From Cellulophaga fucicola (GTDB lineage: Bacteria; Bacteroidota; Bacteroidia; Flavobacteriales; Flavobacteriaceae): a stretch of 64,000 nt of DNA. The translations under genes and the position numbers were made by a program. Under the pieces are notes generated by a model that saw nothing but the letters and a program-made list of their open reading frames with translations, was not told the DNA's origin and searched no databases. Positions 18,847-28,098 of this stretch are shown here, piece by piece; position 1 is the stretch's first letter, and every line of letters begins with the position of its first letter. Location of the stretch: the NCBI RefSeq assembly GCF_900119145.1, contig NZ_FPIY01000003.1, forward strand, positions 96,644 to 160,643. The letters run 5' to 3'.

Positions 18847-20193
18847 TTAGTTTATGGTAAATACTGGTAATCCTTGATAAAAAGCCAATGTACTTTGGTT
18901 TACTTTTAATCTTATTTGCACTTGTAAATTCTCGTTTTTTGCGGTAGTGTACAATACTTTTGCTTGGTACAACTCTACGGCAGAAATCATCTCTTTCTCG
19001 TATTTCTTCTGTGCTATAGAAAAGCTAAGCTCTTGTGCTTTTAGTTTTTGTATGCTTTGTAAATTCTCGATCTCTAAAGCACTTTTTTCTTGTACCAATT
19101 GTTGTATTAGTTTGTACAACTCTTGCTCTTGAATTTTTAAATTATTCTCTGCTTGTTGCAATGCTATTTTTTGTTGCTTTACTTGCGATCTTCCAGACCA
19201 TTTATTACTAATTGGTATGTTCACAGATACACCAATAGATCTAGATGCATTATCTCTTATTTGGTTTTTAAATGATATTATTTCTCTACTAATATCGTCT
19301 ATATTTGTCTCGTAATATCCTGTGCCGTAACCTGCAAAAAGTGATATTGAAGGGTACAAACCTCCTCTAGCAATGGCTACTTCTTTCTCTGCTGCCTTTA
19401 CACGCAATTGTCCAGATTTTATGCTTGGCAAAAACGCTTGTGCTTTTGTATAAACAGAATCTGTTTTTGTTGTTTCAACTAGATTCTCTTGTATATTTAA
19501 AACATCTGTTTTTAAGTCTATTGTAGACACGCCTTCTAAATTCATTTCTTGTATTAAATTTAGTTTTGCTGCTGCTAATTGGTTTTCGGCTTGTGTAACT
19601 GCTAACTTATCTGTTAATAAAACAGATTCTGCCTCGTACATATCTGCCTGCGCTATTAACCCTAATTCTAATTGTTTTTTTACAAACGCATAGTTGGTGT
19701 CTGATATACTTACTTGTTCTTCTGTAATTTCTAACAAACCTTGGTAAAATCTTATATCGTAAAAAGCAGACATTACTCTAAATGCTAATAAATACTTCTG
19801 TTGTTGCGCATCTTCTTGTACAGCTTTATAAATATACTTTGTTGCTTTAATTGTATTTACTCTTTGGAAACCTCTAAAAATATCTATAGAAGAATTTAAC
19901 CCGTAATTATTAGAAAAGAAATCTGTATCTATTATATTGTTATTATTTGGATCTGTAGATCTACCATATCTAATAACATAATCTGCAGAACCATTAATGC
20001 TAGGCAACAAATTACGTATAGCTTGTTTGTGTGTTTCTTTACTAGATGCAACAGTATAAGCTTGGTTGTTTAATTCTAAGTTATGAGAAACTGCATAGTT
20101 AATACACTCGTCTAAAGACCAACTTTCTTGTGCTTTAATTGGCAAACTAACCAGCAGTAGCAAAAATAGAATATGTGTTATTTTTAAGTTCAT
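18847..20193 (-). CDS. TolC-family outer membrane efflux channel
   Basis: A 448-residue outer-membrane factor forming the exit duct of the pump. I start at MNLKITHILF, which gives a normal signal peptide ending near PIKAQ. An upstream in-frame ATG six codons earlier would sit almost on the predicted transcription start. Two outer-membrane efflux (OEP) repeats of long helices follow (SLDECINYAVSHN at the start, then AEKEVAIARGGLYPSISLFAGYG at the second repeat). It is the first gene of the minus-strand operon and is divergent from the sigma-54 regulator. Confidence 0.93.
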   Translation of the reverse strand: MNLKITHILFLLLLVSLPIKAQESWSLDECINYAVSHNLELNNQAYTVASSKETHKQAIRNLLPSINGSADYVIRYGRSTDPNNNNIIDTDFFSNNYGLNSSIDIFRGFQRVNTIKATKYIYKAVQEDAQQQKYLLAFRVMSAFYDIRFYQGLLEITEEQVSISDTNYAFVKKQLELGLIAQADMYEAESVLLTDKLAVTQAENQLAAAKLNLIQEMNLEGVSTIDLKTDVLNIQENLVETTKTDSVYTKAQAFLPSIKSGQLRVKAAEKEVAIARGGLYPSISLFAGYGTGYYETNIDDISREIISFKNQIRDNASRSIGVSVNIPISNKWSGRSQVKQQKIALQQAENNLKIQEQELYKLIQQLVQEKSALEIENLQSIQKLKAQELSFSIAQKKYEKEMISAVELYQAKVLYTTAKNENLQVQIRLKVNQSTLAFYQGLPVFTIN

Positions 20194-20217
20194 AATTTTA
20201 TTGTGTGCCAAAACTAA

Positions 20218-20233
20218 AGCTATTGTTATGCCA
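20218..20233 (-). promoter_or_regulatory. sigma-54 -24/-12 promoter of the tolC operon
   Basis: On the minus strand TGGCAT, five bases, then TAGCT places the conserved GG and GC dinucleotides at the spacing required by sigma-54. Predicted transcription starts about 14 bp before the chosen tolC ATG. The neighbouring divergent gene encodes a sigma-54-dependent activator, which makes the match more credible. Confidence 0.55.
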
Positions 20234-20293
20234 AAAACATAAATTACTGAAAAACAATATTTTAACTACAAAAAACTAAATATACGAATATGT

Positions 20294-20338
20294 AAGTGTA
20301 AAATATATATACAAATAATGTCAATTTTTTTTACACTT
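20294..20338. promoter_or_regulatory. 10-bp inverted repeat, candidate activator binding site upstream of tolC
   Basis: AAGTGTAAAA and TTTTACACTT are perfect inverted arms with a 25-base spacer. The centre is about 109 bp upstream of the predicted sigma-54 transcription start, a typical distance for an NtrC-family enhancer. The arms contain the TGTAAA/TTTACA half-sites also seen before permease 3. Confidence 0.4.
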
Positions 20339-20419
20339 TTAAAATACTAAGGCATATCATTTGTAATTTTAAACTACACCAGTTATTACATAGCTGTTAC
20401 CAACTAAAACAATTTTATA

Positions 20420-21790
20420 ATGCAAAAAGGTAAAGTATTAATCGTAGACGACAATAAAAGTGTGCTAAGTGCATTAGAGATTTTATTGCAATTTGAATAT
20501 GAAAAGGTCGATACACTTGGCAACCCTAACCTTTTATCTTCTTTTAAAAATTTAGAAGATTATGATATTGTTTTATTAGATATGAATTTTTCTGCAGGTG
20601 TAAATACCGGCAATGAAGGCTTGTATTGGAACAGAGAAATTAAAAAACGTGCGCCCCATATTTCTGTAATTATGATGACTGCTTATGGCGCAATAGACCT
20701 TGCTGTACAAGCATTAAAGGAGGGTGCAACAGATTTTATTTTAAAACCTTGGAATAATGACAAGTTGCTTGCTACATTAAAATCTGCTTACCAGTTACGT
20801 AAATCGCAAAAAGAAGTTTCTATATTAAAAGAGAAAGAGAACTCTTTAAAGCAGGTTATTAATCAGAATAAAAATTACATAATTGGTAATTCTAAAGCAT
20901 TAACCTCTGTTCTAAACCTAGTACAAAAAGTAGCTAAAACAGACGTAAATGTATTGGTAACCGGAGAAAATGGAACAGGTAAAGAACTAATAGCAAGAGA
21001 ACTACATAATTTATCTAACCGCAAAAATGAGGTTTTTATAGGGGTTGATATGGGTTCTATATCTGAAACCTTATTTGAAAGTGAACTTTTTGGGCACACC
21101 AAAGGAGCTTTTACAGATGCCAAAGAAGATAGAGCTGGTAAGTTTGAAGCTGCAAATGGCGGAACCTTATTTTTAGATGAAATAGGAAACCTAAGCTTAC
21201 AAACTCAGGCTAAACTACTATCTGCTATACAAAACAGAGTTGTGGTGCGTGTAGGCTCTAACAAACCTATACCTGTAGATATACGCTTAATTTGTGCCAC
21301 CAATTGCAATCTAGAAAAAATGGTTGCTGATGGTCTTTTTCGGGAAGATTTAGTATACCGTATAAATACCATACACGTAGAAGTACCCGCACTTAGAGAA
21401 AGAGATGGCGACATTTTAATTTTGGCTGATTTTTACCTCACTAAATTTATGACTAAATATGGCAAACTTGGTTTGCGTATTAATAACCTTGCACAAGAAA
21501 AATTACTAGCATATAGTTGGCCTGGTAACGTTAGAGAATTACAACATACTATGGAAAGAGCTGTTATTTTATGTGATGGAAGCGTGCTAAAACCAACCGA
21601 CTTTATTTTAAATGAAAAAGGAACACCTACATTAGATACTGCAAATGTTACCTTATCAGAAATGGAATTACTATTGATTAATGATGCTCTAAAAAAGCAC
21701 GACGGTAATTATAGTGCTGCAGCAAACCAACTAGGAATTTCTAGACAAACATTGTATAACAAAATTAAAAAATCTGAAAATGGCGAGTAA
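20420..21790 (+). CDS. sigma-54-dependent response regulator (NtrC family)
   Basis: A 456-residue activator with three domains. The receiver has the acidic pair D10-D11, phospho-acceptor D54 in VLLDMNF and K109 in ILKP. The AAA+ domain has Walker A GENGTGKE, the sigma-54 contact loop GAFTDA in place of the common GAFTGA, Walker B GGTLFLDEIG and an arginine-finger region VRELQHTMERAV. A Fis-type helix-turn-helix (YSAAANQLGISRQTLYNKI) ends it. It is divergent from the TolC operon and overlaps the downstream kinase gene by 11 bp, so the pair is co-expressed. It likely activates the export locus; this is inferred from position and promoter elements. Confidence 0.95.
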   Translation: MQKGKVLIVDDNKSVLSALEILLQFEYEKVDTLGNPNLLSSFKNLEDYDIVLLDMNFSAGVNTGNEGLYWNREIKKRAPHISVIMMTAYGAIDLAVQALKEGATDFILKPWNNDKLLATLKSAYQLRKSQKEVSILKEKENSLKQVINQNKNYIIGNSKALTSVLNLVQKVAKTDVNVLVTGENGTGKELIARELHNLSNRKNEVFIGVDMGSISETLFESELFGHTKGAFTDAKEDRAGKFEAANGGTLFLDEIGNLSLQTQAKLLSAIQNRVVVRVGSNKPIPVDIRLICATNCNLEKMVADGLFREDLVYRINTIHVEVPALRERDGDILILADFYLTKFMTKYGKLGLRINNLAQEKLLAYSWPGNVRELQHTMERAVILCDGSVLKPTDFILNEKGTPTLDTANVTLSEMELLLINDALKKHDGNYSAAANQLGISRQTLYNKIKKSENGE

Positions 21791-23129
21791 AAGTTTCTAT
21801 TTTCAGTTAGTTCTTAGGGTTATCTTTATTACACTTTCTGCCATTGGGCTAGCTTATTTTGGGGTGCAAAAAGAGTACATTATTGCTGCTGTATTTTTAA
21901 TTGTTTTGGTTTTGCTAACCGCATATTTAATAAAATATGTAAACCATACCAATCGTAAAATTGCATACTTTTTTGAGTCTATAAAAAATGAAGATTTTAC
22001 GTTGCGTTTTCCTGAGTATGAAAATGTAAAATCTTTAAAAGAACTTAATCGCAGTCTTAACATGCTTAATGCTATGATACATAAAGTACATGTTAAAAAC
22101 CAAGTACAAGAAAAATACTATCAGGAAATACTTAAACACGCAGATATTGGTATTTTAACCATTAATAGCAAAGGACACATTTTATTTGCCAACCCTAGAG
22201 TAGAACATTTACTAAATTACAAACCGCTAAACCATATTAAACAGCTAGAGCAAGTAGATAAAAAATTATACGATTTGTTTGCCAAGCTAGAGCCTTTTCA
22301 ACGTAAGTTAATTGAGTTAACTAACGAAAGAGAGAAAATACAACTTACCTTAAAATCTACAACCGTTACACTAGACAATCAGAATTTATTATTGGTAGTT
22401 GTACAAGATATACAAAGAGAGTTAGAAGAAAAAGAGGCCGATTCATGGGAAAAACTTATACGAGTTTTAACCCACGAAATTATGAATACTATAGCGCCAA
22501 TAACATCAATATCTGAATCTATTTTAAATTATTACAAAAAAGAAGACGGATTAATACCACTTGAAGAATTAACCGAAAAACATATACAAAACACCTCTAA
22601 AGGCTTAGCTGTTGTAAAAGAACAAGGAAATAATTTAATGGACTTTGTACAAAGTTACCGTAGTTTTTTAAGTATTCCGACACCAGACAAAAGTCTTGTA
22701 AAAGCAGAACAATTAATACACAAAGTGTTTGTGCTAATAGATCAGGAAAACCAGAATACCAATATTAATTTTGTATTTAATTTAACAACAGAAAACTTAG
22801 AGTTTTTTATAGATGAAAAACAAATTACTCAAGTACTTTTAAACTTGTGTAAAAATGCAGTACAATCTATAGGCGAACAAGAGAACGGAAATATTACTGT
22901 TACCGCTGGTATCACAGATGAAAAAGAAAAATTTATTACTGTTACAGATAATGGTCCTGGTATTCCTCCAGAATTAATAGATGAGATTTTTATTCCGTTT
23001 TTTACAACCAAAAATACCGGAACCGGAATTGGACTTAGCTTGTCTAAACAGATCTTAAGATTACACGGCGGAAGCTTAAAATTAAGAAGTACACCAAACC
23101 AAGAAACTGTTTTTACGTTGTTGTTTTAA
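21780..23129 (+). CDS. membrane sensor histidine kinase (NtrY-like) partner of the sigma-54 regulator
   Basis: A 449-residue kinase. Two membrane helices (about residues 10-28 and 33-53) are separated by only a few residues, so there is almost no periplasmic sensor; the signal is probably read in or near the membrane. A HAMP-like linker, a PAS domain (about 115-215) and the phospho-acceptor H232 in THEIMNTIAPI follow. The ATPase domain has the N-box NLCKNAVQS, G1 DNGPGIP, F-box FFTTK and G2 GTGIGLSLS. It ends six bp before the convergent arfB stop codon. Confidence 0.93.
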   Translation: MASKSFYFQLVLRVIFITLSAIGLAYFGVQKEYIIAAVFLIVLVLLTAYLIKYVNHTNRKIAYFFESIKNEDFTLRFPEYENVKSLKELNRSLNMLNAMIHKVHVKNQVQEKYYQEILKHADIGILTINSKGHILFANPRVEHLLNYKPLNHIKQLEQVDKKLYDLFAKLEPFQRKLIELTNEREKIQLTLKSTTVTLDNQNLLLVVVQDIQRELEEKEADSWEKLIRVLTHEIMNTIAPITSISESILNYYKKEDGLIPLEELTEKHIQNTSKGLAVVKEQGNNLMDFVQSYRSFLSIPTPDKSLVKAEQLIHKVFVLIDQENQNTNINFVFNLTTENLEFFIDEKQITQVLLNLCKNAVQSIGEQENGNITVTAGITDEKEKFITVTDNGPGIPPELIDEIFIPFFTTKNTGTGIGLSLSKQILRLHGGSLKLRSTPNQETVFTLLF

Positions 23130-23135
23130 GTATTA

Positions 23136-23540
23136 CTACTCTAAACTTGGCCTTTTTCGGTTTACTTTCTTTAAAGCCGATTTCTTTTTGCTATTTAACC
23201 GTTTTTCTATGGCAGATCTAGATGGCTTTGTTTTTTTACGCTTTTTAGGCACCACTAAAGCCGACTTTATAAGCTCTAAAAAACGTTTTATAGCCAAATC
23301 TTTGTTTTTATGCTGACTTCTAGAGTCATCGCACTGTAACAACAATACATTTTCTTTTGTAAGTCTGTTACTTAGTTTTAGTAACAGTCGTTCTTTTTCT
23401 TTATCTGTAACTGCTGTAGAGTTTTGCAAATCATAAGTAAGCTCTATTTTAGTAGAAACTTTATTTACGTGCTGACCACCAGCGCCACTACTACGCACTG
23501 CTTTAAATTGTAATTCTTGTATTATTTGTGTTGTATTCAA
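23136..23540 (-). CDS. arfB: alternative ribosome-rescue peptidyl-tRNA hydrolase
   Basis: A 134-residue single-domain release-factor homologue (ArfB/YaeJ) that frees stalled ribosomes lacking a stop codon. The catalytic GGQ is at residues 21-23 within RSSGAGGQHVNKVST. The C-terminal tail is strongly basic (VPKKRKKTKPSRSAIEKRL and following Lys/Arg), as needed to enter the empty mRNA channel. It lies 2 bp downstream of the ABC ATPase gene and is probably co-transcribed with it. Confidence 0.93.
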   Translation of the reverse strand: MNTTQIIQELQFKAVRSSGAGGQHVNKVSTKIELTYDLQNSTAVTDKEKERLLLKLSNRLTKENVLLLQCDDSRSQHKNKDLAIKRFLELIKSALVVPKKRKKTKPSRSAIEKRLNSKKKSALKKVNRKRPSLE

Positions 23541-23542
23541 AA

Positions 23543-24514
23543 TTAAGCTAGTCTTTTATTTAGTACTTCTAAAGAAACATTTAAGAATACATTTTTACCA
23601 ACCTCAATACTTTTACTATCCGTAAAAAACAAACTCTGATCTTCTGTTATCCCTTCCATTAAATAATAAGATCCCATTGCATAACTATTAATTACACGTA
23701 CTTCTATTCCAGAAGTTTCAGACACCTTAAACTCGTGTGCATATACCACAATATCTTTTTTAGCTTCTGTATATTCTTTAATAGTAGAAATAGGAAGTAG
23801 GTTTGCCTCTGCAAACAAACTTGCTACATATAACGACTTTGGATTGTTATATAATGTTTCGGTTTTTTCGTTTGCTAATATTTCCTGATCTTTTACAACC
23901 AATATACGATCTGCAAATGGCAATACTTCTTTCTCGTCATGAGTTGCAACAATGCACGTAATTTTTTTACGCTTTAAGTATCCAAAAAGTCGTCTACGCA
24001 GACTATTTTTTCTAAAATTATCTATGTGACTAAAAGGTTCATCTAACAGCAAAATCTCTGGTTCTTGTGCCAATACTCTAGCTAAAGCCACTCTTTGTTG
24101 TTGTCCTCCGCTTAATAGCTTTACTTTGGTCTTTGCAAAACTAGTCATCTCTACCATTTCTAAAAGCTCTTCTGTTCTTGCTTTTAGTTCTTCTGGATAA
24201 AACACAGATAAGTACTGACTCACATTTTCTTCTACAGTAATAAAAGGCATTAAGTCAAAATCTTGAGACAAGTATTTCATATACTTTTCTCCTGGAATTA
24301 AATTATAATCTGGTCCTAAAACCTGATTGTCATCCCAAAAAATAGTTCCCTTATCTAACTGTAAAATACCGTAGATAATTTTTAAAAGTGTACTTTTTCC
24401 ACTGCCGCTTTCTCCTAAAATGGCAAGGTATTCACCATCATTAACAGTAAAATCAATGTCTTTTAGAACTGGCGTTGTATTGTATGAAAATGTTATATTG
24501 TTTACGTGTAGCAT
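23543..24514 (-). CDS. orphan ABC transporter ATP-binding protein with C-terminal extension
   Basis: A 323-residue ATPase. It has Walker A GESGSGKST near residue 36, signature LSGGQQQRVALARVLA, Walker B ILLLDEPFSHID and an H-loop (VATHDEKEV). About 100 residues follow the ATPase core, resembling the regulatory tails of Fe3+/polyamine/molybdate-type importers. No permease or binding protein is nearby, so its partner must be encoded elsewhere or it acts alone. The substrate cannot be predicted. Confidence 0.88.
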   Translation of the reverse strand: MLHVNNITFSYNTTPVLKDIDFTVNDGEYLAILGESGSGKSTLLKIIYGILQLDKGTIFWDDNQVLGPDYNLIPGEKYMKYLSQDFDLMPFITVEENVSQYLSVFYPEELKARTEELLEMVEMTSFAKTKVKLLSGGQQQRVALARVLAQEPEILLLDEPFSHIDNFRKNSLRRRLFGYLKRKKITCIVATHDEKEVLPFADRILVVKDQEILANEKTETLYNNPKSLYVASLFAEANLLPISTIKEYTEAKKDIVVYAHEFKVSETSGIEVRVINSYAMGSYYLMEGITEDQSLFFTDSKSIEVGKNVFLNVSLEVLNKRLA

Positions 24515-24520
24515 AAATTG

Positions 24521-24555
24521 AAAAAATCCGTCTCTCTTAAGAAACGGATTTTTTT
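24521..24555. terminator. bidirectional-looking terminator downstream of the prolyl oligopeptidase gene
   Basis: AAAAAATCCGT and ACGGATTTTTT form the stem around a CTCTCTTAAGAA loop region. A and T runs lie on both sides. It sits between two minus-strand genes and ends the peptidase transcript. Confidence 0.8.
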
Positions 24556-24569
24556 ATAATTTTTAGTTC

Positions 24570-26717
24570 TTATTCTTTAAAATCTTTTAAAATTGCCTTA
24601 TTTGGCAATTCTTTATACCCCATATTAAATAGTGTAAATGCCTGTATATCTACTTGTTCATTAATGGTGGCCTCAGTAGATTTACCCGCTCCGTGACCAG
24701 CATTAATATCTATTCTAATTAATGTAGGGTTAGCACCTGTTTGTTTTTCTTGCAATTCTGCTGCAAATTTAAAACTGTGCGCTGGCACTACACGGTCGTC
24801 ATGATCTCCCGTAGTTATTAAAGTTGCAGGGTATGCTACTCCCTTTTTAACATTGTGTACTGGTGAATACTCTAATAAATAGTTAAACATTTCTTTATCG
24901 TCTTCTGCTGTACCATAGTCATAAGCCCAACCTGCACCGGCTGTAAATGTGTGGTAACGTAACATATCTAAAACACCTACTGCAGGCAATGCTACTTTAG
25001 CTAAATCTGGACGCTGCGTCATTGTTGCACCAACCAGTAAACCTCCGTTAGAACCACCTCTAAGTGCCAAATACTCTGGTGTTGTGTACTTGTTTTCTAT
25101 TAAGTATTCTGCTGCTGCAATAAAATCATCAAAAACGTTTTGCTTTTGTAATTTTGTACCTGCATTATGCCATTTTTTACCGTACTCACCACCACCTCTT
25201 AAATTAGGCACAGCATATACGCCACCTTGCTCCATCCAAACAGCATTGGCAATACTAAAACTTGGAGTTAAACTTACATTAAAACCACCGTAGCCGTATA
25301 GTATGGTTGGGTTTTTACCATTTAGTTCTATTCCTTTTTTATAGGTAATTATCATTGGTATTTTTGTACCGTCTTTAGAAGCATAGAATACTTGTTTAGA
25401 CTCGTAATCTTCTGAGTTAAAATCTATGTTTGGGCTCCAATATTGTTTGTATTTTCCTGTTTCTACGTTATAACTGTAAGATGATCCAGGAGTATTATAA
25501 TTTGTAAATGAGAAGTAAAACTCTTTTTCTTCTTTTTTACCTCCAAAACCTGAAGCTGTACCAACACCTGGCAACTCTATGGTACGCACTAAATCTCCAT
25601 CATAATTATATTGCAATACTTTAGAAATAGCATCTACCATATAATTGGCAAAAAAGTAACCGCCACCAGTACCTGCAGTAAGTACATTCTCGGTTTCTGG
25701 AATAAAGTCTACCCAATTCTCTGGTGTTGGGTTAGCAGCATCTACTGTAACTACTTTTTGATTAGGAGCATCTAAATTTGTTGCTAAATATAATTTAGAA
25801 CCTACATTTTCTATTACATAAGTATCTGATTTAGTATGGTCTAAAATGGTTGTAACTTTATTTGTTTCTAAATCTTTTAAAAACAATTTATTACCTGATG
25901 TAGAGACAGATGCAGATATTAATAAATATTTACCGTCTTCTGTAACAGTGCCACCAACATACCTGTGTTTTTCTTCTGCTGTACCACCAAAAACTAATTC
26001 GTCTTGACTTTGTGGTGTTTTTAGTTTGTGGTAGTATAATTTGTGCTGGTCTGTTTTTGCAGATAACTCGCTCCCCTTTGGCTTGTCATAACTAGAGTAA
26101 AAGAACCCCTCGTTACCTTTCCAAGATAAACCACTAAATTTTACATCTACCAAAGTATCTTCTACAACGGTTTTTGTTTTTGCGTCTAGAATTATAATTT
26201 TTCTCCAGTCACTACCACCTTCAGAAATTAAGTATGCTGCCAAAGAACCATCTTTAGAAAAACTTAACCCAGCTAATGATGTTGTACCGTCTTCTGAAAA
26301 CTTGTTGGGGTCTAGAAAAACTTCTTCTTTATCGTCTTTTTTTCTGTAGATCACGGATTGATTTTGTAATCCGTTATTTTTTGAAAAATAGATATAATCT
26401 CCCTCTTTAGATGGTGATCCTAGTTTTTCATAATTCCATAATTTTTCTAGCCTTTGCCTTATGTCTTTACGAAACGGAATCTGATCTAAATACCCAAATG
26501 TTGTTTTGTTTTGTTCTTTTACCCAAGATTCGGTTTCTGTACTACGGTCATCTTCTAACCAGCGGTAAGGGTCTGCTACATTTGTACCAAAATAATTTGT
26601 TACAGTATCTACCTTATTGGTTGTTGGATATGAGGTCATAATTGCTTCTTTTTTTGAAGGTGATTTACAGGCTACAAAGGTAATAGCAGTAAAAATAAAT
26701 ATGCTTAATTGTTTCAT
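24570..26717 (-). CDS. prolyl oligopeptidase, family S9A, lipoprotein
   Basis: A 715-residue serine peptidase cleaving short peptides after proline. I start at MKQLSIFIF, giving a lipoprotein signal with lipobox FVAC, rather than 11 codons earlier. An N-terminal seven-bladed propeller (about residues 80-440) is followed by the alpha/beta hydrolase with nucleophile motif GGSNGG ([13 protein letters not shown]), Asp in TGDHDDRV and His in [10 protein letters not shown]. The length matches family members. It is likely tethered to the inner or outer membrane facing the periplasm. It is flanked by terminators on both sides, so it is monocistronic. Confidence 0.93.
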   Translation of the reverse strand: MKQLSIFIFTAITFVACKSPSKKEAIMTSYPTTNKVDTVTNYFGTNVADPYRWLEDDRSTETESWVKEQNKTTFGYLDQIPFRKDIRQRLEKLWNYEKLGSPSKEGDYIYFSKNNGLQNQSVIYRKKDDKEEVFLDPNKFSEDGTTSLAGLSFSKDGSLAAYLISEGGSDWRKIIILDAKTKTVVEDTLVDVKFSGLSWKGNEGFFYSSYDKPKGSELSAKTDQHKLYYHKLKTPQSQDELVFGGTAEEKHRYVGGTVTEDGKYLLISASVSTSGNKLFLKDLETNKVTTILDHTKSDTYVIENVGSKLYLATNLDAPNQKVVTVDAANPTPENWVDFIPETENVLTAGTGGGYFFANYMVDAISKVLQYNYDGDLVRTIELPGVGTASGFGGKKEEKEFYFSFTNYNTPGSSYSYNVETGKYKQYWSPNIDFNSEDYESKQVFYASKDGTKIPMIITYKKGIELNGKNPTILYGYGGFNVSLTPSFSIANAVWMEQGGVYAVPNLRGGGEYGKKWHNAGTKLQKQNVFDDFIAAAEYLIENKYTTPEYLALRGGSNGGLLVGATMTQRPDLAKVALPAVGVLDMLRYHTFTAGAGWAYDYGTAEDDKEMFNYLLEYSPVHNVKKGVAYPATLITTGDHDDRVVPAHSFKFAAELQEKQTGANPTLIRIDINAGHGAGKSTEATINEQVDIQAFTLFNMGYKELPNKAILKDFKE

Positions 26718-26792
26718 AAGAATTTGTTTATTTTTAGGTTGATAAAACATAACCGTTTTGTATTAAACGTTTTACGCTTTTAAAAATAATAC

Positions 26793-26837
26793 AAAAAAAC
26801 CTTTAAGAAGAATTCTTCTCAAAGGTTTCTATTTTTT
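26793..26837. terminator. terminator hairpin between asd and the prolyl oligopeptidase gene
   Basis: AAACCTTT pairs with AAAGGTTT around an inner palindromic AGAAGAATTCTTCT. A-rich and T-rich flanks would allow termination in either direction; on the minus strand it ends the asd transcript. Confidence 0.7.
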
Positions 26838-26920
26838 GTGTTAGGGATTGTAATGAAAATCCTTTTTTATTTTTCTTAAAAAAGATTGTAATGCAAAGCC
26901 CGCCCGTTAGGAACACCCTA
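26837..26920 (-). repeat. structured intergenic repeat, copy B
   Basis: An 84-bp element matching copy A at 17502-17584 in order and orientation. On the minus strand it has TAGGGTGTTCC, a GGGCGGGC block, GCATTACAATC, an A/T-rich hairpin, then CATTACAATCCCTAACACA. It lies 15 bp downstream of the asd stop codon, as copy A lies at the end of the adaptor gene. Confidence 0.7.
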
Positions 26921-26935
26921 AGCTAAACATACGTA

Positions 26936-27925
26936 TTAAAGTAAGTTGTTGTTGTTTAGGTATTCTGCAATTTGTACTGCATTTGTTGCTGCTCCCTTAC
27001 GTAGGTTATCTGCAACGATCCACATATTTAATGTATTTGCTTGCGACTCGTCTCTACGAATACGTCCCACAAAAACATCGTCTTTATTATGTGCATAAAC
27101 TGGCATTGGGTAGGTGTTTGTGTCTGGATTATCTTGCACTACTACGCCTGCCGTTTTGCTTAAAATTTGTCTTACCTCGCTAACATCTGCATCGTTATAA
27201 AATTCTACGTTTACAGATTCTGAGTGTCCACCTGCTGTTGGTATGCGTACTGCTGTTGCTGTTAATGAGAAGGTACGATCGTTAAATATTTTTTGTGGCT
27301 CACGAGATAGTTTCATCTCTTCTTTTGTATAGCCATTATCCATAAAAACATCGCAATGTGGTAATGCATTTCTACTAATTGGATAAGGGTATGCCATTTC
27401 GCCTTTTATACCTGCAATCTCGTTTTCTAATTGCTGTACTGCTTTTACACCTGTACCAGAAACAGATTGGTAGGTAGATACCACAACACGTTTCATCTTA
27501 TATTTTTTATGCAAAGGCGCCAAAACCATTACCAATTGTATGGTAGAGCAGTTTGGATTTGCAATAATTTTGTCTTCTTTGGTTAGTTCACTTGCATTAA
27601 TTTCTGGAACTATTAATTTTTTTGTAGGATCCATACGCCAAGCAGAAGAATTATCTACTACGGTTGTACCAACCTCTGCAAATTTTGGAGCCCACTCTAA
27701 AGAGGTATCTCCGCCTGCAGAAAAAATAGCTAAATCTGGTTTAGCTGCTACTGCATCTGCTAAACCAATAACGGTGTGTTCTTTGCCGTTATAGGTCATT
27801 TTTTTACCTACAGAACGTTCTGAGGCTACTAATAACAACTCTGTTAATGGAAAATTACGTTCGCGTAACACGTTAAGCATTACTTCTCCTACCATTCCTG
27901 TGGCACCAACTACGGCTACTTTCAT
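26936..27925 (-). CDS. asd: aspartate-semialdehyde dehydrogenase
   Basis: A 329-residue enzyme reducing aspartyl phosphate to aspartate semialdehyde with NADPH, feeding lysine/diaminopimelate, threonine and methionine synthesis. The Rossmann motif GATGMVGE is at residues 7-14. The catalytic Cys126 is in NPNCSTIQ, and the His-containing segment RIPTAGGHSESVNVEF carries the second active-site region. The length is normal. Its own promoter is visible upstream and it ends before repeat copy B. Confidence 0.96.
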   Translation of the reverse strand: MKVAVVGATGMVGEVMLNVLRERNFPLTELLLVASERSVGKKMTYNGKEHTVIGLADAVAAKPDLAIFSAGGDTSLEWAPKFAEVGTTVVDNSSAWRMDPTKKLIVPEINASELTKEDKIIANPNCSTIQLVMVLAPLHKKYKMKRVVVSTYQSVSGTGVKAVQQLENEIAGIKGEMAYPYPISRNALPHCDVFMDNGYTKEEMKLSREPQKIFNDRTFSLTATAVRIPTAGGHSESVNVEFYNDADVSEVRQILSKTAGVVVQDNPDTNTYPMPVYAHNKDDVFVGRIRRDESQANTLNMWIVADNLRKGAATNAVQIAEYLNNNNLL

Positions 27926-27945
27926 TTTTTTAATATTTAGAATAA

Positions 27946-27977
27946 CAAATGTAGTTTAATGTAGTTTAACCGCCAAG
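27946..27977 (-). promoter_or_regulatory. Bacteroidota-type promoter of asd
   Basis: The minus-strand TACATTTG matches the TAnnTTTG -7 box exactly. A CTTG lies 20 bases upstream as a near match to the -33 TTTG box. The predicted start is about 15-20 bp before the asd ATG. Confidence 0.55.
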
Positions 27978-28041
27978 CAAGTTTTAATAGAATAAAATAA
28001 ATATAACAAATTGTTTTATTTGTAACACTTAAAAAAGAAAT

Positions 28042-28076
28042 AAAAAAAACCGCCAAGCTTAATGGTGAGCTTGGCG
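28042..28076 (-). terminator. rho-independent terminator of mscL
   Basis: The perfect stem CCGCCAAGCT / AGCTTGGCGG has a short loop (TAATGGTG region) and is followed on the minus strand by eight T. It lies 22 bp after the mscL stop codon. Confidence 0.9.
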
Positions 28077-28098
28077 GTAGTATATAGTTATTAGGGAA

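Noticed and set aside
20194..20211. Second TTTTGGCAC element close to the tolC start as a sigma-54 promoter
   Set aside because: No GC at the -12 position and transcription would start inside the gene.
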